Source: Scalesia atractyloides (lineage: Eukaryota > Streptophyta > Magnoliopsida > Asterales > Asteraceae). From it: a stretch of DNA of 64,000 nucleotides. The notes beneath the pieces are model-generated. The model saw only the letters and a list, made by a program, of their open reading frames with translations. It ran no database searches and was not told the origin of the DNA. Both the position numbers and the translations under genes were made by a program. Below, piece by piece: positions 34,441 to 45,605 of the stretch (its first letter is position 1; each line of letters opens with the position of its first letter). The stretch is taken from the NCBI GenBank assembly GCA_947069175.1, contig CAMTDV010001633.1, positions 59,564,102-59,628,101 on the forward strand. The letters run 5' to 3'.

Positions 34441-34650
34441 TGTTTGTGGTATTTTATGTTTTAAGTTTGATGTTTTTGTTAATGTATAAAGTATGTTTAG
34501 GGAAATGTTAAAAAATGTTCAATTGTATTTTGGTATAACCGGAAATGTTTGTGGTATTTTATGTTTTAAGTTTGATGTTTTTGTTAATGTATAAAGTATG
34601 TTTAGGGAAATGTTAAAAAATGTTCAATTGTATTTTGGTATAACCGGAAA
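34441..34650 (+). repeat. Direct duplication, 105-bp unit, two near-identical copies
   Basis: 34441-34545 is repeated at 34546-34650 with no difference that I can see. It therefore looks recent. It lies between the captured gene fragments and the right subterminal region of the CACTA element. Confidence 0.9.
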
Positions 34651-35296
34651 TATAGCGACAGAGCACTAGTGGCGACCCTTTTAGCGGTGACATCTTTAGC
34701 GACGGCATTTGGCCAATAGCGACAGAGCACTAGTGGCAACCCTTTAGCGGTCGCCGCTAAATGTTTTAGTGACGACTTTTGGCACCTTTAGGCGACGACA
34801 ATTATCGCCGCTAAAACTCGATTTTCTTGTAGTGTGATTTCACTTTTAGACCAAAATGACAACAAAAATGAAACCACAGGGACCCAGATATAAAAAATTT
34901 GAGATTTGAACTAAAGTGACAAAACTAGCCAAACCTCAACGGACTAAAATGACACTATAAAAAATTCAAAACTTGAATGAATAGAAAAGAAAAGAAAAAA
35001 GAACAAGTCTTTGTCAACACTTCAACATTCAACATGAGAGGTCACAACCCGTTTTAACCATGCTACAAATCGATCTTTTTTGGTAGGCTGGATTACCGAC
35101 CCACGGACCCACCCAAACAAGTTTGTTATGGTTTTCCATTCCAGATCATAATATTGATATGATAAATTCAACAGTACCCCTATCCTAGCTAGAACATGAA
35201 AGGCTACTTAATTATTTAAAAACAACAATAACATAAAAGCAATAAACATTCACAAATCTAAAGAAAATCAAACCAACAACTCATTATTCCTAGGCC

Positions 35297-36420
35297 TTAA
35301 TTATCGCACTCCTTTTCGTTTTTCTTCTCTTCACTCTTTGAATGATATCCTGGAAGCTTTTCTTTGATCATTTCAAGAATTCCCTTTTTCTCCTTGGGCT
35401 CAATATTAGCATCAACCTCATGATCAGCATTTGGCGTTGCCACCGGTGGTGGTGGAGGAGCGGTGTGTTCATCTTCCGCTTTCTTGTGACCGACGGGGAG
35501 TTTGTCCTTGATCTTCTCAATGAACCTTTTTTTCTCTTCGGTTTCACAAGTTGGCTTTGGTGGAAGAACAACTTCACAAGATGGTGGTGGTGGTGCATGA
35601 TCATCTGATGATGTTGGCACCACAACCACTTCATCGTACTTCACAATGGGGACAGATGTGTTCCCCTTGTGTGCGTTGTCATTTTTTTCTTCTTTCTTCT
35701 CCTTGTACTCTTTGATTTTCTCCACGGTTTTCTCTTTGAACTCTTCTACATTCTTTTTTCCCTCTTCAATCTTCTCAATGGTTTTCTCTTTGAGCTCCAA
35801 GGCTTTCTCTCTTCCCTCTTCAATCTTCACATTCATCTTCACCTTTTCTTCAATTTTCTTTTCAACCTTTTCCTTCAAAGTTTTGTCTTTCTTTTTCTTT
35901 TTCTTCTTCTCTCCATCTTCACATTCCTCGTCACTTGACTACATTAAACAAACAAAAAGATCAACTCCTACATGCATGCTAATAAATTTATAGTTACAAA
36001 CGATAGAAAATGGTGAAATTCAATTATTACTTCTTTTCATTATGAATGTTAGATATGTCAATGAGACTATTATTCGTCGATAAAATTTCATGGGGAAACA
36101 TGGTGTGTGTATAGGCTTCACTTACTGGTCACCGATATAACTTAGTGATGGATCTTAGGACAAGTGCTTCGTTGGTGAAAGTTTGCATTCTAGTTTTCAT
36201 TATAGATGATGGTATAAAAGAAAGAGCTTACACTGGAATTGCTATCGGTTATGTGAAGTTTCGCCAACAAGCTTTCGTTTTTCTCATCTTTGCACTCAGT
36301 CTCTCCACACTTCTTGGTTTCATCTTTCTTACCAAAACAATCAGACAAACCGTGGTCCGCTTTCTCTTCACATTGCTCCTCGGTCTTTGTGGAATGATGG
36401 TGAACAACATTGTCAGCCAT
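35297..36420 (-). CDS. Acidic SK2-type dehydrin, two exons
   Basis: Exon 1 is 36232-36420 (63 codons) and exon 2 is 35297-35938 (213 codons plus stop), giving 276 residues. The intron has a GTAAGC donor and TGTAG acceptor and is phase 0 inside the serine run. That intron position is usual for dehydrins. The ATG at 36420 gives MADNVVHHH. An F-like segment DHGLSDCFGKK is at 22-32 and an S-segment LLAKLHITDSNSSSSDEE at 51-68, followed by seven lysines. Lys/Glu-rich helical repeats run at 84-146. K-segments are at 198-213 (EKKRFIEKIKDKLPVG) and 246-260 (EKKGILEMIKEKLPG), each after a proline-rich linker. There is no Y-segment. Known dehydrins of this class (COR47/ERD10/ERD14) are disordered cytosolic and nuclear proteins that protect membranes and enzymes under cold or drought. 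It is odd in having eight Cys residues and a weak F-segment. Confidence 0.92.
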
Positions 36421-36540
36421 GATTGGAGTGAAAGCAAAAATAATCCACACGTATAGGAACTAAATGAAAATGTAGGGTTTCTTTTTGGTTATGAAAGGAT
36501 GTTTGAATGATAGTGTGTTTGAAAGGGTCGTTGTGGGGGT

Positions 36541-36547
36541 TTATATA
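36541..36547 (-). promoter_or_regulatory. TATA box of the dehydrin gene
   Basis: TATATAA on the minus strand, 121 bp before the dehydrin ATG. I searched about 450 bp further upstream by eye and found no CCGAC (DRE/CRT) and no ACGTG (ABRE) core, which many cold- or ABA-induced dehydrins carry. Confidence 0.65.
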
Positions 36548-36967
36548 GGAGTTGGGATGCAATTATGCCTTTAAACTATGAGCCATGTTTTAAGTTTATA
36601 CATAGTGGCCCTCCAAAATTTTCATTATTTTCTTCTTTTGTCCCTTACTGAAAGAGTCATCCTACAAGGGGCTCGTCGAAAATTAATTTCTGTATTTCTT
36701 AAGAAATCTTTAAAAAAAATGGTATACACTTATATCCTAACGCTACACAAAGATACACACAAAATAAATAAATAAATAAACACACACACATAGAGATATA
36801 CATCACATTTGCTAACTCAAACACCCTTTAGTTCTACTCCTAAATCTACACCATTCTTCATTGTCAAATGATAAGGAATACACCATATAGCTAGGCTAAA
36901 AACTAGCCTTTTTTATAACTCGCATCAAATGAAATTACGGTTTATTATGTTTCCTTTAAGTCTTCCT

Positions 36968-37208
36968 AAGAGCGTTAGCAACGGGTGAGCATCCCTCCAT
37001 GTCAAAAGTTTCTAAAAAAACTCGGCAAACCCATAAAACCCGCATGGATTTCACCCTCCTCTCTCCGTCTCACAATAGCTTCTTCATCGATGCACCATCC
37101 GTGGATTCAAACCCACTACCTTGTCTCCTCACTCTTTCTCTTTTACCTCCCCCTTTCTCTTCCACTACGGATTTTTGGGGTAAACAAGACCCATCGTGGA
37201 TGCTCTAA
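36968..37208. mobile_element. MITE, about 240 bp, upstream of the dehydrin gene
   Basis: Imperfect inverted ends AGAGCGTTAGCAACGGG (left) and CCCATCGTGGATGCTCT (right) resemble plant MITEs that begin GAGCATCC. No clear TSD was found. It lies about 0.55 kb upstream of the dehydrin ATG. Confidence 0.55.
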
Positions 37209-38202
37209 ACTGTCATATCATTAAGGGACTCTTTGAGAATTAACTACAAGTATCAGTCAGATGGTGAATAATAACCTAAAGAAAACCGTGTCCAACATAT
37301 AACTTTGTTTTCAACATCTTGGAAGCCTCCAACATGAAAATGTATCAAAGAAAGGGTCTATGAGCAGATTGATTACCAGAAATGCGAGCTTGTTTCCCCT
37401 ACATAATACTAAAGTCTTGCCTAACCTTTTAGAGGCGTACGTGCATTGACAGACCCATGAATTATTTGTTGGTGGTACGGATGAGGTGTTCAACATACTT
37501 TCAAGGATTGCAGTCGGGTTTTTTTGCCTAAAATATAAACTAAAGTTTTTTTTTTCAAAGGGTGCGGCTGCCCACCTTAGCCAAAGGGTGGGTCTGTCCG
37601 TCCCTATGTACGTGCAATGCCCAGTCCAACACATATAGGTTTACTTGATTCATATTTGACTAGCTTACCATATAAGCTTTGCTTCCAACTATTGTATTTC
37701 AATTTCTCAACTTAGAATTCTTTTTCTTTCAAAAAAAATATTTCCCTTTGAAGTTACGAATGTAATTTACATCTTGACATGAACCTTGTACTACTATGGG
37801 ACCCACTTCAAACGGAATCTAATCAATCTATCTTGGAAAACCATTGTGGTCGGTCGTAACACCGAAAGAGAACTCGATCTTCGCGTTTTCCGTTCAGTTA
37901 ACATAGGATGAGCAAGAAACGGTGACGTTTTGTGTCTAGGGTACTGGATCAGGTACTAAGGTGGGACCCGGTACATGCTGAGTTCACGAAGTGCTAGCCA
38001 ATTGTCGATCTTGGTTCGTGGTGATTTGGTCGGTTGGAGTCATAAAATATTGTTCATGTCGTGAAGGTCGGTGCAGCAGTGTACTGCTTCGTGTTCTTTT
38101 CATGAAATATGAGAGGTACAAGAACTCACGTGCCGTACTTTTTGACAAAACTAGTTTAAAAACTCTTTCCACTTTTTTTAACCCCAAAACTTCATTAAAA
38201 AA
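37209..38202. other. Spacer, nothing recognised
   Basis: AT-rich with one GC-richer patch at 37554-37630. Open frames here are short and have no motif. I see no gene. Confidence 0.6.
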
Positions 38203-38579
38203 AAGCTAAATGTTATTTTAGTCTTTATAGTTTGAGTTATTTTTGTTAGATTAGTTCAAAAGTTTTATTTTTTGCTAGTGAGTCCAAAAAGGTTTCACCT
38301 TTGCCATTTTAGTTTAATAGGTTAACTTCATTCATTTTTTCTGTTAATGAGAAGAGCAATTCGGTAATTTTATATATAATTATGTTAACTAGAAAGGCAA
38401 TTCGGCCATATAAAATGACCGAATTGTCTTTCTCGTTAACAAAAATAATATATGAAGTTAACTCAGTGGATTAAAATGGCAACGATGGAACATTTTTAAA
38501 CCCACAACAAAAAATGAAACCTTTGGACTAAACTATCAAAATGACCCAAACCACAGGGACCAAAATGACATTTAACTCT
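38203..38579. mobile_element. Small foldback element (about 375 bp)
   Basis: The left arm (TAAATGTTATTTTAGTC...) and right arm (...GGGACCAAAATGACATTTA) are inverted copies. The centre holds a second inverted pair around GGCAATTCGG/CCGAATTGTC. It resembles element G in its AAATGACA and GGGACC wording, so both may belong to one repeat superfamily. Confidence 0.7.
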
Positions 38580-38670
38580 TAAAAAATGAACGCTCAAAAT
38601 TACGCAAAGTTACACCACTTTCGTTTATATTTGCAGATTCTACGTATTAGTATAAAATAGTTTTAATTTT

Positions 38671-38690
38671 CTCTCTCTCTCTCTCTCTCT
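38671..38690. repeat. (CT)10 microsatellite
   Basis: A pure CT run immediately left of the TA-flanked element train. Confidence 0.95.
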
Positions 38691-38691
38691 A

Positions 38692-39342
38692 GGATAAGGA
38701 TCCGTTAGAAACCACCCATTATTTCAGAAACCGCGAGAACCAATGTGAACACAACCAAAAATACCTAAAAGAATTAAAAACATACAAAAATAAAAACGCT
38801 AAATTTCGTTACTAAAAAAATGAATAACAGTACCGATGCACATGTACAGCGGTACTGTTAATTTTTTTAAATGACAAAATTTAGCTTTTTTTCTAAAAAT
38901 TAAAATAAAATCGAACAAAAAGTATCGTTGCACATATGCATCGGTTACTGTTGTTCAATGTTTTTAAGCTACGGAATTTAGCGATTTCTAATATATATGT
39001 ATATATAAAGTAATTTTTTTAGCATTTAGCTTGGGTGGTGCGGTGGGGAGATTTAGGTTTTTAGTGGGTGGTATGGGGGTGGGGGGTTAGGTTTTTTTGG
39101 GGAGAGTAATATTTTTTATAGTTTTTGGGGTGGGGTTTGGTTTTATTGTTTTTGGTGGATTGTTTTTTTTATTTTTTAGGGTTTTTAGTGAGTTTTTTAA
39201 TGGGGTGGGTGGTGTTTAGGTATTTGGTTGTGGAGGGTGGGGGGGGTTTAGGTTTTGGGTGGTGGTGGATGGGTTATTTGTTGTATCATATTGGTTCTTG
39301 TTGTCCTTGCAATAAGATTGGTTCTCAAATAAACCTTACCCT
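38692..39342. mobile_element. TA-flanked element M1
   Basis: It opens GGATAAGGATCCGTTAGAAA with CGCGAGAACC nearby and ends GGTTCTCAAATAAACCTTACC before (TA)n, an imperfect inverted terminus. The second half (39030-39270) is a G/T-rich strand with many GGGG runs and repeats of TTAGGTTTTT. No coding content. Confidence 0.7.
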
Positions 39343-39351
39343 ATATATATA

Positions 39352-39700
39352 GGGCTCGGTTTAAATGAGAATCACCGCGAGTTGCGATAACCGTGAGAAC
39401 CTTTTGTTCCCATGCGAGTTGGTCAAAAAACTTTTTGACAAGCGTAGATGAAAATATTATAATCACGCCTGTAAAAATAAAAGTAAAAAAAATTGTCGAG
39501 TCGGTAGTTTGACGGCGTAAATTTTGTACGAAGATAAATATTTTTTTACGCTCATGTAAATGTGGGTATGCGGGATTTAAAAAACAATTGCTTAAACAAG
39601 TGATATTTTATGACTTTTAAGAAAAAAAAATTCTTAAAAAGATTTTGGATGACCTAGTTCTCACAGTTCTCACAACTAATTTGGTTCTTATTTTAACCAT

Positions 39701-39702
<2 letters not shown>
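39352..39702. mobile_element. TA-flanked element M2
   Basis: Left end GGGCTCGGTTTAAATGAGAA with ACCGTGAGAACC. The right end is its inverse, GTTCTCACAGTTCTCACAAC to TTTTAACCATCC. It shares (TA)n with M1 on the left and M3 on the right. Non-coding. Confidence 0.75.

Positions 39703-39703
<1 letters not shown>

Positions 39704-39748
<45 letters not shown>
39704..39748. repeat. (TA)n microsatellite between M2 and M3
   Basis: About 22 TA units. It translates to Tyr-Ile runs that should not be read as protein. Confidence 0.95.
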
Positions 39749-39752
<4 letters not shown>

Positions 39753-39753
<1 letters not shown>

Positions 39754-40131
39754 GCAAGGATCCGTTAGGAAACACCTTTATTGCGAGAACCACGAGAACA
39801 GTGTGAACACAAATAAAACTACTTAAAAAACACAATTTTTTTAATTTTTTCGTTTAAAATCTCAGCTTCTTATTTATAATAATAATATTTTTTTTGCTTT
39901 AGTCGCGATTTAACTAAAAAATAGTATTTAATTAGGAGGTTTAGCATTAAGGTTTTGTTTTTAGCTAGGGTGGGGGTTTACGTTTTTTCTGTGGTAGGTG
40001 TGGGGGGTTTAGATTTTTTTAGGTTTTTGTAGGTTGGGTGAGGGGGGTGGCTTGGTTTTTATGAGTTCTTGGAATGGGTGGTTTAGGTTTTTTGGGGCGT
40101 GGGAGGGTTAAGTTTTTTTAGGTTTATGGTG
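39753..40131. mobile_element. TA-flanked element M3, right end altered
   Basis: It opens GGCAAGGATCCGTTAGGAAA with CGAGAACCACGAGAACAGTG like M1, then runs into a G/T-rich half with TTAGGTTTTT repeats. It ends GGTTTATGGTG at (TA)n, without the usual CCTTACCC terminus. Confidence 0.6.
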
Positions 40132-40987
40132 ATATATATATATATATATAGGATAAGAATCCGTTAGGAATCACCCTTTATTGTGAGAACCGCGAGAGCC
40201 GTGTGAACACAAACAGTAATACCTTAAAAAATATAAAAAACACCCAAAAAAATTATTTTTTAAATATTTTTTATGAAAAATCGTTATATTTTGTTTACAA
40301 TAAATAAAAATTTTCATAAAAAATTGAGTAACAGTTATCCATGCACATGTGCATTTTTTTCATTTCTTTGACAAATTCCGTAATACATTACAAACATTGG
40401 ACAATTGTACTTTCATTTACACTACCACGTGTAATACACTAATTTTTACGTTACCAATATTAGAAATGCACATCTGCATCTATATGTATCAACATAAAAT
40501 AAGATGTTTTGGTACACTACTTTCAATACACTCTCTTTCATCTATCATTCCATCCATAATACACTACCATGCACATGTGCATATGTATCATTTCTGCGAC
40601 AAATTTTGTAATACGTTACAAATATTAGACAATTGTACTTTCATTTACACTACCATGTGTAATACACTACTTTTTACGTTACGAATATTAGAAATGCACA
40701 TGTGTATCTATATGTATCAACATTAAGGTGTTTTTGTACACTACTTTGAATACACTTTCTCTTTCATCTATGATACCATCCATAATACACTTCCATTACC
40801 TCCTACCATCCATAATACAATACCATTACCTTATACCATCTATAATACAATACCAATACCAATATTTTCACTTTATTACATGTATATCAACACCATTTAT
40901 ACCATACAATCAACATATTACATCATAAAGTGACAACTATAATCAAACCATCAACCACAAGAAATAAATAACCAAAAAACATGTATG

Positions 40988-41385
40988 TGTAGGTCCGTTA
41001 TACAGATTGTTCGGGTCCTAATTTGGCAAACCTAAGGTAAACGTGCGGAATCCGTTTGCATAGGCGACACTGGATACTAGTTTGTTAATGTTTAATCACT
41101 GTTTCATTAATATGTAGACGTTACAGATCCTGGAAACACTTGGACAGAGCTTCGCCTCTGTCGTGACAAAATCTCTGAATCTTACAAATGTAATGACAAG
41201 TATCTTATTTATAGGAGAACAAGGTTTCACTTGAACTATGTCATGGACAAGTTCGGGCGAACTTGTCCTAGGAATGACAAGTTCGGGTGAACTTGACTCT
41301 TTACATACATTAACTTCGACATTTCTCTTCTAAGTACAAACTCGATATTATACGATGACGTAGGCAACAAACATATGCATCAACA
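40988..41385 (-). repeat. 3' LTR of E (398 bp)
   Basis: Read on the minus strand: TGTTGATGCATATG at the start, two palindromes (41278-41295 with one change, 41248-41265), a TATA box CTATAAATAAG near 41215, and an end GGACCTACA. Confidence 0.88.
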
Positions 41386-43566
41386 GACTCCCCCTTGGAT
41401 GTTGCCGTAGTCATCATTCTTCAGTTAAGTTCCAGAGTCTTTAATGTTCTTTTGATCTTTATTTCTTGAATAACTTTAACTTCCTTGATCTTCATATCAT
41501 CTACAATCCTTTTCTCTTTTCTTCTCGAGCTTGTCTTGATAAAACTTTAATCACCATGCTCCCCCTTGCTTTAAGCTTTCTGGTATCTTCAATCAATATG
41601 TTCTATCCAGCTCCCCCTTAAAACCAACTTCCTGTTTCAAAGTTCCTCAAACTTTCAAATAAAACATTTCATATTCAAACTTTGAAATATCTAAATACAA
41701 CCATTTCAAATTTTAATCTTCTTATCAGTTTTAAACCCATCAGTTATACAAGTCCAAATTAATTACCTTGAAAATCTGATTTATGTATCAACTTCAACTT
41801 AATGATCTTGATTAAACGTTTTGACACTAAACTGACACATTTATTTAAATGTAAGTTTCAACTTAATGAACTTTTAAACTTTTCAGATTAATTTGAAATT
41901 TTTAAACTTTTGATCAGCAGCTTTAGATTTTGAAAATCAGCATTTCATCATTAGTGGTCAAAACTAAAAGATAATATAATCTTTTTGTTTTTATGAAATG
42001 AATACCAAACACTAAGTATGTACAAACATATTTACAGACATATTTTTGTTGAGTTTGTGTTAAAGGATCATATCAGTTTTTGAGACATATCACTAGTACC
42101 ATTGACCTTTTTCATGACACTAAGTTTTAAACAAATTTACCTAGATTGTCGATATGTTTGTCCATTTAAACTTCGACACATTTCTCAATTGTTCCAAGAT
42201 ACGTTATGTAGAATTAAGAAACTTGACTTAACTATGGTTCTCATCTCAGAATATACTCCCGCATCAAGATTCCCTAGATTTCATCTTACAGGTGAGTATA
42301 GCGTAATTTATATCTGTATCTGGGTTGTGCGAGACCTTGAGAGCTCAGGTTAGTACCATCGTACCGACAAAGAGATGAAGGCTCGACTTATAAGGTAGTA
42401 TTCCAATTTTGGAATCTTTTGACTACAATTGATTAGATCTTTCGATTCTTTCGCTGCAGTTTTAGGGAATTTTAGCAAAAGCATTATAGAAGTTCTAGGC
42501 CATTGCTTACGCAAAATCAGAAGAACTTGTATAATACCCTAGATATCAACCATCTATAAAGACCTCGTATCTCAGAATCAGGCAATCTCTCAAACGAAAT
42601 TTCAGAGTACTAAGTCCATATATCCGAGAGATGTTAATCCACAAGATTAAGCAGTTGTAAAATTTAGTTTATATCTCAGAAACAATTTACTGAACGTGTA
42701 AAGCCTATCGACACATCCACAGTAAGACTTGTTTTTCACTTTTTAGCATTTCAAATCCTTAGCATACTGTGATAGTCCACTGATGTACTATCATTTCTTT
42801 TTCAATACAACTATTTTTGCCTTTTTCAATGTTTTTGTACTTTTTGCTTTTAATATGTTTTTTTATTTTCTGAAATTTTTTTCTCCCCTAAAATTCAAAT
42901 ACATATTTTTGGAATTTTTAATTTTTAGAAAAATATTGACCAACTAATGAGAATCACTTCAATTCTCCATCTATTACTACTTCACAAATTTCTTTTAAAG
43001 CGCTCTCCCCCTCATGATAACAAAAACCTTGACAATTTTGTGTTTATAACAATTTATATCCATGAGTTTTGTCTATTCAACAGTGAGGGTTCTGTGAAAT
43101 TTTTAAAATTTTCTTCAAAAATTTGTAAAACTTTCAAGTAAACGTTATTAAAACATATTTTCGAAAATTTTCTCCAAATTTTTTTCAAAAATTGTAAAGT
43201 AAACGTTATTTGAAATTCAAATTTTGTAAAAATGGCCTTTATATAAAGCTTGTTAACCCGGCCCTTCGTCTTCAATGTGTGCTAAGGAACTCCATTCTCA
43301 GTAATTTACTTTCTCCTCGGAAGCTCCTGCACAAAAATTTAAACAATTAGTTGAATAGTGACACCCAAGCCTTTGCAGTCTTAGGTGTTATTTAAACAAT
43401 TAGTTGAACTTTGACTTTCTTTTCACAATCAGGTTTATTTGGAACTTTCTCAAGTTTTGGAAAGTCCTAATCTTTCAATTTTCACTGATTGTGTCACTTC
43501 CTTTCCTTTTACCAACCATGTTTGATTTTTCGTTAAATCTTTCTTGAAATACAATGTAGAAACTAT
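41386..43566 (-). other. Non-coding 3' region of E
   Basis: About 2.2 kb between the gag stop and the polypurine tract, where pol would be in an autonomous copia. I find no RT (YVDD), integrase or protease motif on either strand. The sequence is AT-rich with stops in all frames. Confidence 0.75.
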
Positions 43567-45245
43567 TTATTCATTACTATTCAAGGATTCATCAGTTTCA
43601 AAATTTGAAAACTTAGTAATAACTGGTTTCAGCTTGTTTGTAGTTTCTATACATTGTTTCCAAACCTGAGTTGGTATTTTCAAATCTTCAGAATTTTTCT
43701 TATCAATATGAACAAGTTTAGGATTAATTTGTAAACATTTTCTAGCAATATGTCCCTTTATCTCACATTTGTGACACTTCCTATTCTCATACTGATCTTT
43801 TCTAGCAAACCATACACCCAAATCATAACATTGATTTGATGTGTGGTAACCATCTTTCCTGTTTCTTCTAAAAGCATGATTTGACGTTGAAGCACTGTGA
43901 TCCGATCTGCACCACTTATTTACAGATTTTTGTGAGTTTTTATAATGATTGGATGATCGTACCGATGAGCTTTTATGTTTCTTTTGAAAATTTTTAGAAC
44001 TTTGTTTTTCTTTTTGTTTTTGTTCTCCATTCTGCTTAGAAGGTTTTTGCGTTGAGCATTCACCTTTTTCAGTAGATTGTAGAACAGTTTGTTGAAAATT
44101 TTCTTTTAGTTTAAAAAATATTTCATTTTTATGATCGGTAACATCATCACAATCTTCAATTATAACATCGTCATAATTTGTGACACTGTCACTTATTGGA
44201 ATTTTCTTTTTATTAACATTGATCGGTTTTGGACATATATGATCTAACTTTAATGAGGAAGTCACAAAACCTTTCAATAACTTTTCTGAATTAACAACTT
44301 TATTTTTAACAATCTCAACTTCTTTTTCAAGTTGAGCAATTTTCTCAATATGAGAATTTATTGTTTTTTGATTTTCTATATTTAATTTTTCAAAAACATT
44401 TTTTCATTTTTAAACATTTTTATTTCATTTTGAAAATCTACTACAATTTGTAATTTTTCATTTTCTAAATTTTTTATTTTGTTTTCAAAATTCTTTTCAT
44501 TTTCTTTTAATTTTTTTATTTCTAATGTCAAACTCTCAATCTCACTCAAGAGTTTGGCATTATCTGCCCGATAGATATCTACATCATAAACTGGGCAGAC
44601 TGGTTTAGAACTTGAAAATTCATTTGTAGATGTACTTGAAAGTTGAGCCTCACTGTTTTTAACCACTACATTCTCTTCTCTCTTCACCTGATCATTACTT
44701 TGATTACTGACAAGTTAAGATTTCTTTAGCAATTCCACTTCATATTTCTCTAACTTGTCAATGAAAGTGGAAAGCTTGAAAAATTGCCAACTTGGACTTT
44801 CCTTTAATACGTTTAAGTATTTTGCCCATTCACCTTTCGAAAGAGCATCAACCAATTTGTCAATATACTCTGCTTTTGTCTTATCAAGACCATGCCTTCT
44901 CATCTGCACTTTCAAATGAAAAAATCGCTTTATCATTTGTTTCATTGACTCACCTTTCAGCATTGTGAAGATGTCAAACTCTTTCATGTTGAACTTTTTT
45001 GCTCTTAATCATCTCAACACTATCCAAATATTTAGCACGTGGAGTATTCCACAACTTCTGTGCTGTATCACATTCTGGTAGTAAAATCAAGATATCTTCA
45101 TTTATTGATTGCTGTAACAAGCTGATCATCTTCTTCTCATGACATTTTGGTAGAAGAAATTTGCTCTTTTCCAATTCTCGAATTTTTCTTTCCAGCTTTC
45201 ATACTCGTCCATACTCATCAACTTTGGCGGCTTCACGGACCCCAT
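43567..45245 (-). pseudogene. Copia-type gag of E, frameshifted
   Basis: Start ATG at 45245 (MGSVKPPKLMSMDEYESWK), the first ATG after the leader. The gag core follows, with frameshifts near 45150, 44980 and 44700 (LWNTPRAKYLDSVEMIKSKK, then MKQMIKRFFHLKVQMRRHGL). A Lys/Glu-rich coiled-coil stretch is at about 44390-44690. The C-terminal part (44277-43567) carries a CX2CX4HX4C knuckle (Cys-His-Lys-Cys...Gly-His...Cys) at about 43741-43782. Stop at 43567. About 560 codons in total. The open segments are long, so decay is moderate. It would bind element RNA in particles but needs pol from another element. Confidence 0.82.
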
Positions 45246-45491
45246 TTCGTTGTCCAAATTTATCTGTCGTTCAAAAACACTTGAAAAATGATTAGCCAAC
45301 AAACAATTTTAGTAAAATTTAACTTCTTAATCGACAATATTAACGTATCGGTTAGCTAAAAACGTTTAAAATTTTTCTGAAAACTGTTTTTACCAGATTA
45401 GAGCTTTAAACTCGTCTCGTCGATACGAATCTAACGATATATGATGTCCGAGACATTTTTCTGAATTTTCATGCCTTTTTTAAACCTTGGA

Positions 45492-45605
45492 CAAGTTCAG
45501 GCGAACTTGTAATGGACAAGTTCGGACGAACTTGTACCCTTCTTGACAAGTTCGGGCGAACTTGTTGAAATTTTCAACAAAATGTGTCAAGTTCGGGCGA
45601 ACTTG
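45492..45605 (-). repeat. Palindrome array in the 5' end of E (4 copies)
   Basis: Copies of CAAGTTCGGGCGAACTTG or one-base variants at 45492, 45517, 45547 and 45588. The outermost (45588-45605) is also where similarity to the 3' LTR ends. Confidence 0.9.

Larger units (their letters stand above)
31077..34834 (+). mobile_element. CACTA element carrying host gene fragments (Pack-CACTA)
   Basis: The left end TACTACAAGAA (first base mutated from C) and the right end TTCTTGTAGTG are CACTA-type terminal inverted repeats. The 3-bp TSD is TGA (31074-31076 and 34835-34837). Subterminal regions are rich in short GCGAC/CGCTA-type repeats (31100-31140 and 34650-34815). The element is 3.76 kb and no transposase is visible, so it is non-autonomous. 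Inside are a PRP19-like exon set (33132-33663), an unidentified coding-like segment (32091-32435), a GC-rich minisatellite (31320-31445) and a 105-bp tandem duplication (34441-34650). Confidence 0.88.
30073..34963. mobile_element. Foldback/TIR element G, interrupted by a CACTA element
   Basis: The left TIR, about 30073-30290 (ACCATTTTGGTCTTTGAG, later GGGTCCCCGTGG), is the inverse of about 30985-31076 joined to 34838-34963 (CCACAGGGACCC...AAAATGACA). The arms are about 215 bp and roughly 80% alike. Removing the CACTA element (31077-34834 plus one TGA) restores a continuous right arm and a 1.1-kb element. The interior (30291-30984) is GC-richer, gene-like but without a convincing frame. A clean TSD was not found. 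Confidence 0.8.

Noticed and set aside
35342..35993. Several plus-strand frames rich in Phe/Leu/Ser
   Set aside because: Antisense shadows of the Lys/Glu-rich dehydrin exon.
37311..37634. Minus-strand frame of 107 codons
   Set aside because: No recognised motif, AT-rich surroundings, no splice context. Likely chance.
39617..39835. Open frame with long Tyr-Ile run (also near 46050 and 47500)
   Set aside because: Translation of (TA)n microsatellites, not protein.
42102..42353. Plus-strand frame of 83 codons in element E
   Set aside because: Opposite to the element's sense, no motif, and in a non-coding 3' region.
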